A model generated the notes under the pieces. It searched no databases and was not told the DNA's origin. It was given only the letters and a program-made list of their open reading frames with translations. A stretch of DNA of 6,695 nucleotides from an uncultured Oscillospiraceae bacterium (GTDB lineage Bacteria > Bacillota > Clostridia > Oscillospirales > Oscillospiraceae). Positions 1-6,683 of this stretch are shown piece after piece. The position numbers were made by a program, and so were the translations under genes. The stretch spans positions 1-6,695 of the forward strand of contig CAAEDD010000189.1 in assembly GCA_900754515.1 (NCBI GenBank), written 5' to 3'. Each line of letters begins with the position of its first letter. The first letter of the stretch is position 1.

Positions 1-41
1 CAATCCGCACTATGGCCAAAGTCATGGGGCAAAATATACAA

Positions 42-63
42 ATATTCACTTCGTTATGAATAT
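42..63 (-). repeat. AT-rich inverted repeat just after rqcH
   Basis: The arms ATATTCA (42-48) and TGAATAT (57-63) are perfect reverse complements around an 8-base centre, starting three bases after the rqcH stop codon. On the minus strand the repeat is followed by a T-rich stretch (TTTGTATATTTT). It could be a weak terminator for the operon or an operator-like palindrome for something beyond the left edge. The stem has only one G-C pair, so termination would be weak. Confidence 0.35.
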
Positions 64-65
64 AA

Positions 66-1787
66 TTATTTCGCCAGTCGCTTTACCAAAGCCTCGTCAG
101 CCTGTGTCATTAATGTTTTATAATCAGTATAGATAACCTTACCGGGCATAGCGCCGGAGGGTTTGCGCACAAAACGCAGCATGGTATAATCCACCGGTAT
201 CTTGCCCCCATCACGACCCTGGGAATAATAGGCGGCAATAGCGGCAGCCTGAGAAATTGCCAGCGGAGAAGGCTCCGAGTCACTGCATCTTAGTATCACA
301 TGGCTGCCGTGGACTTTCTGGGTGTGAAACCAGTAATCGGTACGGCGGCAGAGCTTGGTGCTAAGCTGGTCGTTTTGTATATTGCTGCGGCCTGCCAGTA
401 CTTCAAAGCCGTCATCGGTGACAAAGCGTAGCGGTGCCTGAGCCTTTATCCGACTTGTTTTTACGCCCGACTGCTGCCGGATATAGCCCGTCTCCACCAG
501 TTCACGGCGGATATCCGATATATCTTTCTCGCTCTCGGAAAGGCTGAGCATTTCCAACACGCTGTTAAGGTAATCAAGCTGTTCCTCTCCCTGAGCAATA
601 AGTCCGGTAAGATGGCTCCTGGCAGCTTTGAGCTTATTGTACTCTTTGAACATTGAGGCTGCATTTTGCTGAGGTGTTTTCAATGGATCCAAAGTAATTT
701 CCATTTCTCCGCCCTCAGGGTCATAATAGTCCTGGCATTTAAGGACCCGGTCGCCTCTCTTTATCCGGTAAATATTGGCAGTGACCAGCTCCGCCATTTT
801 CCTCACCTGGTCCCTGTTCTCAGTCCGGCGCAGCTCCTCAGACTGCCCGGCCAGCTTACGCTGGAGCCTGTCTCTTATGGTGCGCACCGTTTTATACAGC
901 TGGTGGCTGCGCCGGCGCTGCTGCTCAGCTCGGTCACGCTGGGAATAGAAACTGTCCAGCAGGGAGGAAAAATTTTCCTCTTCCCGACAGCTCAATGCAT
1001 CGCCGTACTGGCCGATTTTCATAAAGCTGAAGTCCGCAGGCTTATCCTCATCCCAGAGGATATATGGCCGAAGATCCCCGGCTCTTACACTGTCAACAAA
1101 GGCATCAAGTAGTTCAGGAAGAGTCTCGAGGCTGCCGGAGCAGCGGTATGCCAGTTCCCGGCACACCAGCGGAGAAAGCCCGGAAAAGCTGTTGAGCAGC
1201 CACTTGTCCAGGCTCTGACCTTCTTCTGCCCCGGCAATCATCTTTCGGCGCTGCTCACTGTCAGTCTCCATAAGGCCCGGCTTGTCCTGTTTTGGAGGCA
1301 GACGGTATATCATGCCCGGCAACATCCGGCGCATGGCGTCGCCAGCAAAATCCATCCGGCGCATACAATCAATTATACGGCCCTCACCATCCACAAGGAT
1401 GACGTTTGAACTGCGCCCAATCATCTCGGTTATCAGCTGTTTGCGGCTGGCAAAACCCATCTCATCGTGGCCCTCCAGCTCAATTATCAGCATGCGCTCC
1501 CAATCAGGCTGGCGGACAGAAATTATCCTTGCCCCAACCAGATGCTTTCTCAGCAGCATGCAGAACATGGGAGGCTCTGCCGGATTTTCAAAGCTGCTCC
1601 CGGTAAGGTGTACTCTGGCCCGGCCTGTTCCTGCAGCCAGCAACAGTCGAAGATTTTCTCCCTTTGAGCGCAGAGAGATAAGCAGCATGTCTCTCTCCGG
1701 CTGCTGCACCTTGTCTATCCTGCCGCCTTCTATTTTTTCTTTCAGTCCCCCGGTAAGCGCCGAGAGATAAATTGCATCAAGTGGCAT
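66..1787 (-). CDS. rqcH: RqcH, NFACT-family ribosome quality control protein (often annotated fibronectin-binding protein)
   Basis: This is a bacterial NFACT protein, the homologue of eukaryotic Rqc2. In the family it binds 50S subunits blocked by peptidyl-tRNA and recruits tRNA-Ala to add C-terminal alanine tails that mark the stalled chain for degradation. The 573 residues match the full family length (B. subtilis RqcH is about 570). Visible domains are NFACT-N at about 1-165, with GGRIDKVQQP at 21-30, the ENPAEPPMFCMLLRKH block at 67-82 and the GRSSN block near 124-128. A helix-hairpin-helix-like region follows (about 195-235), then a charged coiled-coil arm (about 280-430), and NFACT-R at about 450-560 with GRSNIQND (466-473) and DYWFHTQKVHGSHV (484-497). 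The usual D-R motif reads E97-R98. The ATG overlaps the end of mrnC by 11 bases, and a GGAG about 8 bases upstream lies inside mrnC, which suggests translational coupling. The old 'adhesin' name is misleading for this family. Identity is secure; alanine-tailing activity is inferred. Confidence 0.95.
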   Translation of the reverse strand: MPLDAIYLSALTGGLKEKIEGGRIDKVQQPERDMLLISLRSKGENLRLLLAAGTGRARVHLTGSSFENPAEPPMFCMLLRKHLVGARIISVRQPDWERMLIIELEGHDEMGFASRKQLITEMIGRSSNVILVDGEGRIIDCMRRMDFAGDAMRRMLPGMIYRLPPKQDKPGLMETDSEQRRKMIAGAEEGQSLDKWLLNSFSGLSPLVCRELAYRCSGSLETLPELLDAFVDSVRAGDLRPYILWDEDKPADFSFMKIGQYGDALSCREEENFSSLLDSFYSQRDRAEQQRRRSHQLYKTVRTIRDRLQRKLAGQSEELRRTENRDQVRKMAELVTANIYRIKRGDRVLKCQDYYDPEGGEMEITLDPLKTPQQNAASMFKEYNKLKAARSHLTGLIAQGEEQLDYLNSVLEMLSLSESEKDISDIRRELVETGYIRQQSGVKTSRIKAQAPLRFVTDDGFEVLAGRSNIQNDQLSTKLCRRTDYWFHTQKVHGSHVILRCSDSEPSPLAISQAAAIAAYYSQGRDGGKIPVDYTMLRFVRKPSGAMPGKVIYTDYKTLMTQADEALVKRLAK

Positions 1788-2190
1788 CGCCCATATTCTC
1801 CATTATCACAGCAAAGAGTCTGTTTATTCGCTCCAGCTTTCCCTGAAGGTAAAGCCAGCCGAAAAGGGCCTCCAATCCTGTCGCGGCATGGTATTGTCCG
1901 ATATCTGCATTTTTTGGCACGGAATGTACATGGGCGTTGCGCCCGCGCTTGAATACGGCCAGCTCATCATCCTCCAGGATGTCCAGCAGCTTCTCCGCCG
2001 CACCGGCCTGGGCAGCGGCCTTCACCATCTTCACGGTACTCCTGTGCAAATCCAGTACTGCAGTGTGGCCGTCCTGACAGAGCATACTGCGCACCAGCAG
2101 CTCATACACCCCGTCGCCCACATGGGCAAGGCCCAGGATGCTTATCTTATTTACGTCCCTGACGTTCATATCCGGGAAAAAGCCATACAT
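1777..2190 (-). CDS. mrnC: Mini-ribonuclease 3 (Mini-III), 23S rRNA maturation
   Basis: This is a small RNase III-like nuclease without a double-stranded RNA-binding domain. In B. subtilis Mini-III cuts the paired 5' and 3' ends of 23S precursor rRNA on the assembling 50S particle, helped by ribosomal protein L3. The 137 residues are typical for the family. The RNase III core is clear: LAHVGDGVYELLVR (21-34), with D26 and E30 in the metal-binding signature. KRGRNAH follows at 81-87, then ATGLEALFGWLYL (103-115) with the second acidic position E107. No C-terminal dsRBD is present, as expected. The start is the ATG ending at 2190, preceded by AGGTGGAG a few bases upstream; the internal ATG at residue 8 has no good ribosome binding site. 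The gene sits 48 bases after ftsK and its stop overlaps rqcH. In B. subtilis mrnC instead lies by cysS, so this placement differs from that reference. Identification is firm. Confidence 0.95.
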   Translation of the reverse strand: MYGFFPDMNVRDVNKISILGLAHVGDGVYELLVRSMLCQDGHTAVLDLHRSTVKMVKAAAQAGAAEKLLDILEDDELAVFKRGRNAHVHSVPKNADIGQYHAATGLEALFGWLYLQGKLERINRLFAVIMENMGDAT

Positions 2191-2206
2191 ATCTCCACCT
2201 AAGACC

Positions 2207-2228
2207 GCAGGGCGCTTTCACGCCCTGC
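2207..2228 (-). other. Intercistronic RNA hairpin with GAAA loop between ftsK and mrnC
   Basis: The arms GCAGGGCG (2228-2221) and CGCCCTGC (2214-2207) are perfectly complementary. On the transcribed strand the six loop bases are TGAAAG, so a U-G pair can close a GAAA (GNRA) tetraloop. No U-tract follows on this strand, so it is not a normal terminator for ftsK. It ends about six bases before the mrnC ribosome binding site, which fits a processing, stability or spacing element. Read on the plus strand it is followed by a weakly T-rich stretch, but no gene on that strand needs a terminator. Confidence 0.6.
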
Positions 2229-2238
2229 TTGTCCCCTT

Positions 2239-4959
2239 TTAGTCAATTTCTCCTGCCACATCAGAATTGATAGAAGAACTGTCCACAGGCAGCAGCGGCT
2301 CCTCGTCAGGTATCATGCCCAGGCTGCGCTGTATATTCATCCAGCCATCCCGGTCAATGATAACCTGCCGGGGCTTTGCGCCCTCATAGGGACCGACTAT
2401 GCCCAGTTCCTCCATTTGGTCCACAATACGGGCGGCTCTGGAATACCCCAGCTTTACCCGGCGCTGAAGCATGGATACGGAGCATGACTTTGTCTCCAGT
2501 ACCACCTCCACCGCCTGAGGAAGCATCTCATCAAAACTTCCGGCAGGACTGTCCTCACGGGAATCTCTGTCACTGTCGTGGGAGTTTTTGTCCTCCGCAG
2601 CTTTGTTCATAAACTCTTCTATCTCAGAGTTCTGATTGGTGACTCCGGCGCCTTCCTTTATAAACTGGATAACATCCTCCCTCTCCTCATCGGAGACGAA
2701 GGCTCCCTGAATTCGGGTAGGCTTTCCGCAGCCCACGGGAGAAAAGAGCATGTCACCCATACCCACCAGTTTTTCAGCCCCTGCCTGATCCAGGATTATG
2801 CGGCTCTCCATAGCGGAGGAGACAGCAAAAGCAATACGTGATGGGATATTGGCCTTCATAAGGCCGGTTATAACGTCGGCGGAGGGACGCTGAGTGGCAA
2901 TTATCAGATGCATACCGGCAGCGCGGCCCATCTGTGCCACCCGGCATATGCTCTCCTCCACTTCCTTGGAGGCTACCAGCATTAAATCCGCCAGCTCGTC
3001 AATGACTATAACCACCTGGGGCAGAGTCTGCTCCCCGGTGTCAACACAGTGCTTGTTGTAGCTTGCCAGATCCCGCACCCCCACCTCTGAAAACAGGCGG
3101 TAGCGCTTGAGCATTTCCACCACCGACCATTGAAGGGCTCCGGCAGCTTTCTTGGGGTCTGTCACCACCGGCACATACAGATGCGGTATACCGTTGTATA
3201 TTCCAAGCTCCACCATCTTGGGGTCTATCATTATAAGGCGTACCTCATCGGGCCTGGCCTTATAAAGAAGGCTAAGTATCAAAGAATTCATGCAGACAGA
3301 TTTACCGGAACCGGTGGTGCCTGCAATAAGCATATGGGGCAGCTTTGAGATGTTGCCCACCACGCATTCGCCGCTTATGTCCTTGCCCAAGGCAAAGCTC
3401 AGCTTGGACTTTGCATTGATAAACTGGGGGGATTCGATAATATCCCGCAGGTAAACCGTGCTGACAATTTTGTTCGGCACCTCAATACCAACGGTGGAGA
3501 TTTTCTCCGGAATCGGGGCAATACGCACGTTGATAACTCCCAGAGCCAGGGCCAAATCTCCTGCCAGGTTGGTCACCCTGGCAAGCTTTACTCCCTGCTC
3601 CAGCTCGATATCATAGCGTGTGACTGTAGGCCCTCGGGTAACACCCACTATGGAAGCATTGATTCCAAAGCTCCTGATAGCACCTTCAAGACGGTTCCTG
3701 TTTACAGCTATCTCATCTCTGGCGTCTACGGCCACAGCGCCGCCGCTGCGTAGCAGGGATACCGGCGGGAATTCGTAATCTGAGCTGTCCTGAGCGGTGG
3801 ATATGGCCTGGGCGACTGCCTGTGCCTCTGCCTCCACCTCAGCCTTGATGGCCTTTTTGCTCTTGGGCGGGTCGGATATCTCACCGCTCACTGAAACAGG
3901 TTTGAGATGTTCCCGCTCCTCCTGCTGTACGGCCAGGACCACCCCAGCAATATTGGCTGCCTCCTCCGGGGTGAGAGGCATTACATCCTCAGTAGGGCCA
4001 AGACTTGGCTCCTTGATAATGGCAGTCTTTTTGCCGCCTTCCTTTTTCTTATCTTCCTTTATGTCCGAAGGCCGCTTATCCTGTACCTTTTTCTCCGGCT
4101 TTACCTTACCGGCCTTACGGCCTGCCTTGGTCTCTCCTGCAAAGGGATTGACAGCTCCGCCGCTGCTCTGAGAAAAAAGGAACTCGTCATCTTCTTCCTC
4201 ATTTAGGGGAATGTCCATAACCGAACCACGGGCAATTCGTTCAATTTTCTTTGCCTCAGCCACGGGAACCTTTCCTGTCACGGAGCCAACCGGGGCAAGA
4301 GCATCCTCATACATAGACGGGTCATATGGGGCGGTCGCCCTTATCTTCACCTGCTGGGCTACCTTCTTAAAGCTGCTGCTGAAGGCACAAACGGCGCAGG
4401 CAATAAATAGTACCACCAACACCGGAACTGCACCGTATATGCTGAAAGCCATCTCCAGGCCAATGGCCAGAAGGCCTCCCAAAGCGCCGGCTGATTCCAA
4501 ATACTGACCGGATTCAAAAAGCTGACCGGCAGTGAGCTTCAAATCAAAGTCCGCCTGAAAAGGCGGCTCATAGATTATCAGGCTGATTATCGCAGCCATA
4601 AGCACCGGCAGAAGCAGAGCGCAGAAGCTGCGCAGCATCACCGGACGGCCTTTGTGAAAGCCCAAGATAACAGCAACCAGCAAGAACACCGGTGCTGTAA
4701 GCCAATAGCCCCAGCCAACCAGGCCCTTTAGCAAATTCGCAAAAAACATGATAAAGGAGCCCTCAGACTTGAAATAGCTTATAGCTACAAATACGGCCAG
4801 GAAAAGGAATATGACAGCTCCTACTTCCCGGCGGATGGGTACTACCGGCTCCTGAGGCGGCTGGCTTGCTGCCTGCCGACTGTTTTTCTTGCTGGAAGAG
4901 CTGCCTTTGGAGCTGCTGCTTTTTTTGCTTGTTGTGGTTTTTTTCTTAGTCTGTGCCAT
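2239..4959 (-). CDS. ftsK: Membrane-anchored DNA translocase, FtsK/SpoIIIE family
   Basis: This is an ATP-driven double-stranded DNA pump that clears chromosome arms from the closing septum and, in spore formers, moves DNA into the forespore. The 906 residues fall in order as follows. A Lys/Ser-rich N-terminus covers 1-35. An FtsK_4TM-type membrane domain has hydrophobic stretches at about 46-63, 85-101, 109-129 and 160-194. A polar, low-complexity linker at about 198-395 contains Lys-rich and Glu/Ala-rich parts. The alpha/beta RecA-like motor covers about 395-765, and a gamma winged helix covers about 808-870 (LQRRVKLGYSRAARIVDQME, 831-850). The Walker A motif is AGTTGSGKS (546-554), Walker B is VVIVIDELADLM (649-660), and the family signature ATQRPSADVITG lies at 688-699. 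The membrane domain argues against a soluble SftA-type protein. The ATG is preceded by AAGAAAGGA with an 8-base gap. It lies 40 bases after uppP and is probably co-transcribed. The gamma domain suggests recognition of polar DNA sequences. FtsK versus SpoIIIE naming cannot be settled here. Confidence 0.96.
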   Translation of the reverse strand: MAQTKKKTTTSKKSSSSKGSSSSKKNSRQAASQPPQEPVVPIRREVGAVIFLFLAVFVAISYFKSEGSFIMFFANLLKGLVGWGYWLTAPVFLLVAVILGFHKGRPVMLRSFCALLLPVLMAAIISLIIYEPPFQADFDLKLTAGQLFESGQYLESAGALGGLLAIGLEMAFSIYGAVPVLVVLFIACAVCAFSSSFKKVAQQVKIRATAPYDPSMYEDALAPVGSVTGKVPVAEAKKIERIARGSVMDIPLNEEEDDEFLFSQSSGGAVNPFAGETKAGRKAGKVKPEKKVQDKRPSDIKEDKKKEGGKKTAIIKEPSLGPTEDVMPLTPEEAANIAGVVLAVQQEEREHLKPVSVSGEISDPPKSKKAIKAEVEAEAQAVAQAISTAQDSSDYEFPPVSLLRSGGAVAVDARDEIAVNRNRLEGAIRSFGINASIVGVTRGPTVTRYDIELEQGVKLARVTNLAGDLALALGVINVRIAPIPEKISTVGIEVPNKIVSTVYLRDIIESPQFINAKSKLSFALGKDISGECVVGNISKLPHMLIAGTTGSGKSVCMNSLILSLLYKARPDEVRLIMIDPKMVELGIYNGIPHLYVPVVTDPKKAAGALQWSVVEMLKRYRLFSEVGVRDLASYNKHCVDTGEQTLPQVVIVIDELADLMLVASKEVEESICRVAQMGRAAGMHLIIATQRPSADVITGLMKANIPSRIAFAVSSAMESRIILDQAGAEKLVGMGDMLFSPVGCGKPTRIQGAFVSDEEREDVIQFIKEGAGVTNQNSEIEEFMNKAAEDKNSHDSDRDSREDSPAGSFDEMLPQAVEVVLETKSCSVSMLQRRVKLGYSRAARIVDQMEELGIVGPYEGAKPRQVIIDRDGWMNIQRSLGMIPDEEPLLPVDSSSINSDVAGEID

Positions 4960-4999
4960 TAAAAGAGTCCTTTCTTAGGCATACGTTACAGGTATGTTA

Positions 5000-5827
5000 T
5001 CAGAATATCATATACAGGATTATGGACAGCACGCCCATTACCCAGCAGTAATAGGCAAAGCCGCCGAATTTTCCTTTGTTGCTAATAATTCTAAGCAGAT
5101 TTATGGCTGCGATTCCGGATAGCATGGCAACAACCATACCTATAAGGTAAGCCGGAACACTGGCCCAATTAATTCCCTCCCTAATAGCATCTGCCAAGCT
5201 AAGGATATTTGCTCCAAGCACGGCAGGTATTGACATTAGAAAGGAAAACTTCACTGCGAAATCCCGGCGAAGGCCGGTGGCTATGCCGGCGGTTATGGTG
5301 GTGCCGGAGCGGGACAGGCCGGGTATGGTGGCCACACACTGGCAAAGCCCTATTATTATGGCGTCCAGTATTGTCATGCTCCGTTCAGTCTTTTTTCCCG
5401 GCTTCATCCTGTCGGAGACATAGAGCATGCATCCCGTGAGTATTATCGCCACTCCTATAAAGACATTGTTATAATATAAAGTCTCTATCATGTCGTTAAT
5501 GGGCAGGATAAGAAACAGGGGCAGCGTAGCCATAACTATCATCAGGAATGTGCGTGCCTGAGGATAATGCTCCCTGGGCTGTCCTGCCAAAGGTCCTAGA
5601 TTTGCAAAGGATATGACCTCGTAGAACATCTCCTTGATATCCTGCCAATATACAATAAGTATTGAAGCCAGGGTTCCCAGGTGGAGCAGCACATCAAAAA
5701 ACATGTGACCCTCTTCGGATATTTTGAAAAGGTTGTTAACCACTGAAAGATGCCCTGAGCTGGATATGGGCAAAAACTCCGCTATCCCCTGAACCAGCCC
5801 GAGCAAAACTGCTTCCCATATGGTCAT
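5000..5827 (-). CDS. uppP: Undecaprenyl-diphosphatase UppP (BacA family)
   Basis: This integral membrane enzyme removes a phosphate from undecaprenyl diphosphate to renew the lipid carrier used for peptidoglycan and other wall polymers; its loss or abundance affects bacitracin sensitivity. The diagnostic blocks are both present: VQGIAEFLPISSSGH near the N-terminus, and PGLSRSGTTITAG about 155 residues later, carrying the conserved catalytic Arg. The first acidic position of the E. coli enzyme (E17) is Gln here, as in many Firmicutes, while the E21 and H30 equivalents are kept. Several long hydrophobic stretches follow (MIVMATLPLFLILPI, VFIGVAIILTGCMLYV, LIGMVVAMLSGIAAINLL, WVMGVLSIILYMIF). 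I place the start at the ATG ending at 5827, giving 275 residues. GGGGGT lies 8 bases upstream of it, whereas the in-frame GTG at 5833 is only two bases from that site. A separate promoter lies upstream. Identification is very firm; the start is less so. Confidence 0.95.
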   Translation of the reverse strand: MTIWEAVLLGLVQGIAEFLPISSSGHLSVVNNLFKISEEGHMFFDVLLHLGTLASILIVYWQDIKEMFYEVISFANLGPLAGQPREHYPQARTFLMIVMATLPLFLILPINDMIETLYYNNVFIGVAIILTGCMLYVSDRMKPGKKTERSMTILDAIIIGLCQCVATIPGLSRSGTTITAGIATGLRRDFAVKFSFLMSIPAVLGANILSLADAIREGINWASVPAYLIGMVVAMLSGIAAINLLRIISNKGKFGGFAYYCWVMGVLSIILYMIF

Positions 5828-5835
5828 CGGCACAT

Positions 5836-5841
5836 ACCCCC
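5836..5841 (-). promoter_or_regulatory. Ribosome binding site that decides the uppP start
   Basis: GGGGGT (one mismatch from GGAGGT) on the minus strand lies 8 bases before the ATG ending at 5827, and only 2 bases before the in-frame GTG ending at 5833. The spacing favours the ATG. An out-of-frame ATG ending at 5835 opens a three-codon frame whose TGA overlaps the uppP ATG, but it directly abuts the site and is unlikely to be used. Confidence 0.6.
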
Positions 5842-5859
5842 ACGATAATCATAAATTAT

Positions 5860-5888
5860 ATTTTACCACAATCTTATGGGAAAAACAA
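5860..5888 (-). promoter_or_regulatory. SigA-type promoter for uppP with extended -10
   Basis: On the minus strand a -35-like TTGTTT (5888-5883) is followed after exactly 17 bases by TAAAAT (5865-5860), with TGG directly before it forming an extended -10. A second hexamer, TATAAT (5860-5855), overlaps the end but has no good -35 at the right distance. Transcription would start near 5850, leaving a leader of roughly 25 bases before the ATG at 5827. Its position just after the tepA terminator supports an independent uppP-ftsK-mrnC-rqcH unit. No experimental support is available. Confidence 0.65.
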
Positions 5889-5945
5889 GAGTTTGAGAAC
5901 TGCCGGGGAAGCTATATATACCTGAACACTATCCCTTGGGCATGG

Positions 5946-5975
5946 AAAAAGCGGGAGCTCACAGGTTCCCGCTTT
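5946..5975 (-). terminator. Intrinsic terminator overlapping the 3' end of tepA
   Basis: On the transcribed strand the 9-base arm AAAGCGGGA (5975-5967) pairs perfectly with TCCCGCTTT (5956-5948). The loop is 10 bases and a T5 run ends at 5946. The last tepA codons form the left arm and the TGA stop lies in the loop. A G+C-rich stem directly followed by a U-tract is the standard Rho-independent pattern. It should separate tepA from uppP. Because ribosomes reach the stop codon inside the hairpin, translation may influence termination. Confidence 0.8.
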
Positions 5976-6609
5976 CTTGTTTCCTCTGCTTGTCTATTTC
6001 ATTGTGCAGATATGCCAAAGCATCGGACAAGGTACCCAGCTGATCTATAAGCCCGCTCTCCACCGCTTCCCGTCCGTATATGACGCTGCCCACGTCGTTT
6101 GCAAGTTCGTCGGTGTTGCTCATATACTTCACATAGGCCTCCCTGCTTATATTGGAGTGGTCAGTCACAAAGGAAACTATACGCTCCTGTATACGGGAAA
6201 AATAGTTGTAGGTCTGAGGCACGCCGATAACCACGCCGTTTATCCGTACCGGATGTATGGTCATAGCCGCGGAAGGTGCTATCATGCTTCGTTTGGCCGC
6301 CACGGCCAGGGGTACGCCTATAGAGTGTCCGCCGCCCAATACCAGGGACACCGCCGGTTTTTTCATCCCCGCTATCAGCTCCGCTATGGCAAGCCCGGCC
6401 TCCACATCTCCCCCCATAGTGTTAAGCAGTACCAGCAGCCCACCTATTTCCGGAGATTCCTCAACGGCAGCTATAAGCGGCAGAATATGCTCGTATTTTG
6501 TGGTCTTTGCATCCTCCGGCAAAACCTGATGTCCCTCTATCTGTCCTACAATGGTCAGGCAGTGTATACTGCCATTAGTGCTGGAGCCAAGTTCTTTTAT
6601 CTCTTCCAT
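5959..6609 (-). CDS. tepA: TepA-type ClpP-fold serine protease
   Basis: This is a ClpP/crotonase-fold serine peptidase of the TepA (YmfB) branch. B. subtilis TepA was described as translocation-enhancing and linked to processing of signal peptides or small acid-soluble spore proteins; its exact role is uncertain. The 216 residues are close to family size. The likely triad is S96 in LGGGHSIGVPLAVAA (91-105), H119 in MTIHPVRINGV (116-126) and D172 in ELANDVGSVIYG (168-179), followed by the ClpP-like EAVESGLIDQLGT (181-193). LLVLLNTMGGDVEAGLAIAELI (58-79) is the oxyanion and strand region. No signal peptide or membrane segment is seen, so it is probably cytoplasmic. The ATG has GGGAGGTGA upstream with a 7-base gap from GGAGG. 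A TepA gene next to spoIIIE is also known from Bacillus; here uppP lies between. It is less likely to be the true ClpP partner of ClpX, because the GGGHSIGVP active site is TepA-like rather than the GxAASMGA type. Confidence 0.9.
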   Translation of the reverse strand: MEEIKELGSSTNGSIHCLTIVGQIEGHQVLPEDAKTTKYEHILPLIAAVEESPEIGGLLVLLNTMGGDVEAGLAIAELIAGMKKPAVSLVLGGGHSIGVPLAVAAKRSMIAPSAAMTIHPVRINGVVIGVPQTYNYFSRIQERIVSFVTDHSNISREAYVKYMSNTDELANDVGSVIYGREAVESGLIDQLGTLSDALAYLHNEIDKQRKQESGNL

Positions 6610-6626
6610 ACCTTCACCTCCCGGAT

Positions 6627-6655
6627 ATTTTACCCGAAAGAGCGAAGAATAAATC
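6627..6655 (-). promoter_or_regulatory. Possible weak promoter for tepA
   Basis: TAAAAT (6632-6627) on the minus strand resembles a -10 box. The hexamer 17 bases upstream, GATTTA (6655-6650), is a poor -35. Transcription from here would begin only a few bases before the Shine-Dalgarno of tepA. The call rests mainly on the apparent terminator at the right edge, which implies that tepA needs its own promoter. Confidence 0.3.
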
Positions 6656-6683
6656 AGCTTGCTTTGCAGTAAGAAAGGTCCCT

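Noticed and set aside
12..59. Short plus-strand ATG frame of 15 codons left of rqcH
   Set aside because: There is no ribosome binding site, it is very short and it overlaps the inverted repeat, so nothing supports it as a gene.
666..1770. Several open frames of 66-162 residues on the plus strand opposite rqcH
   Set aside because: They overlap each other in different frames, lack family features and are fully explained as shadows of the conserved rqcH coding sequence.
2207..2242. The ftsK-mrnC hairpin as a plus-strand terminator
   Set aside because: A weakly T-rich stretch follows on the plus strand, but it is interrupted by C residues and no plus-strand gene is present to terminate.
3797..4507. 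Ser/Ala/Leu-rich open frames on the plus strand opposite the ftsK linker and membrane domain
   Set aside because: They are antisense to the low-complexity linker and hydrophobic regions, which naturally leave long open reverse frames. No domain or conserved motif is visible in them.
4980..4996. Short inverted repeat CATAC / GTATG between uppP and ftsK
   Set aside because: The stem is only five bases, has low G+C and no U-tract follows. It is too weak to call a terminator or operator.
5977..6672. A 231-residue open frame on the plus strand, longer than the tepA gene it covers
   Set aside because: It lies opposite tepA, whose protein shows a full conserved catalytic pattern. The antisense translation has no recognisable domain and looks like a by-product of tepA codon use.
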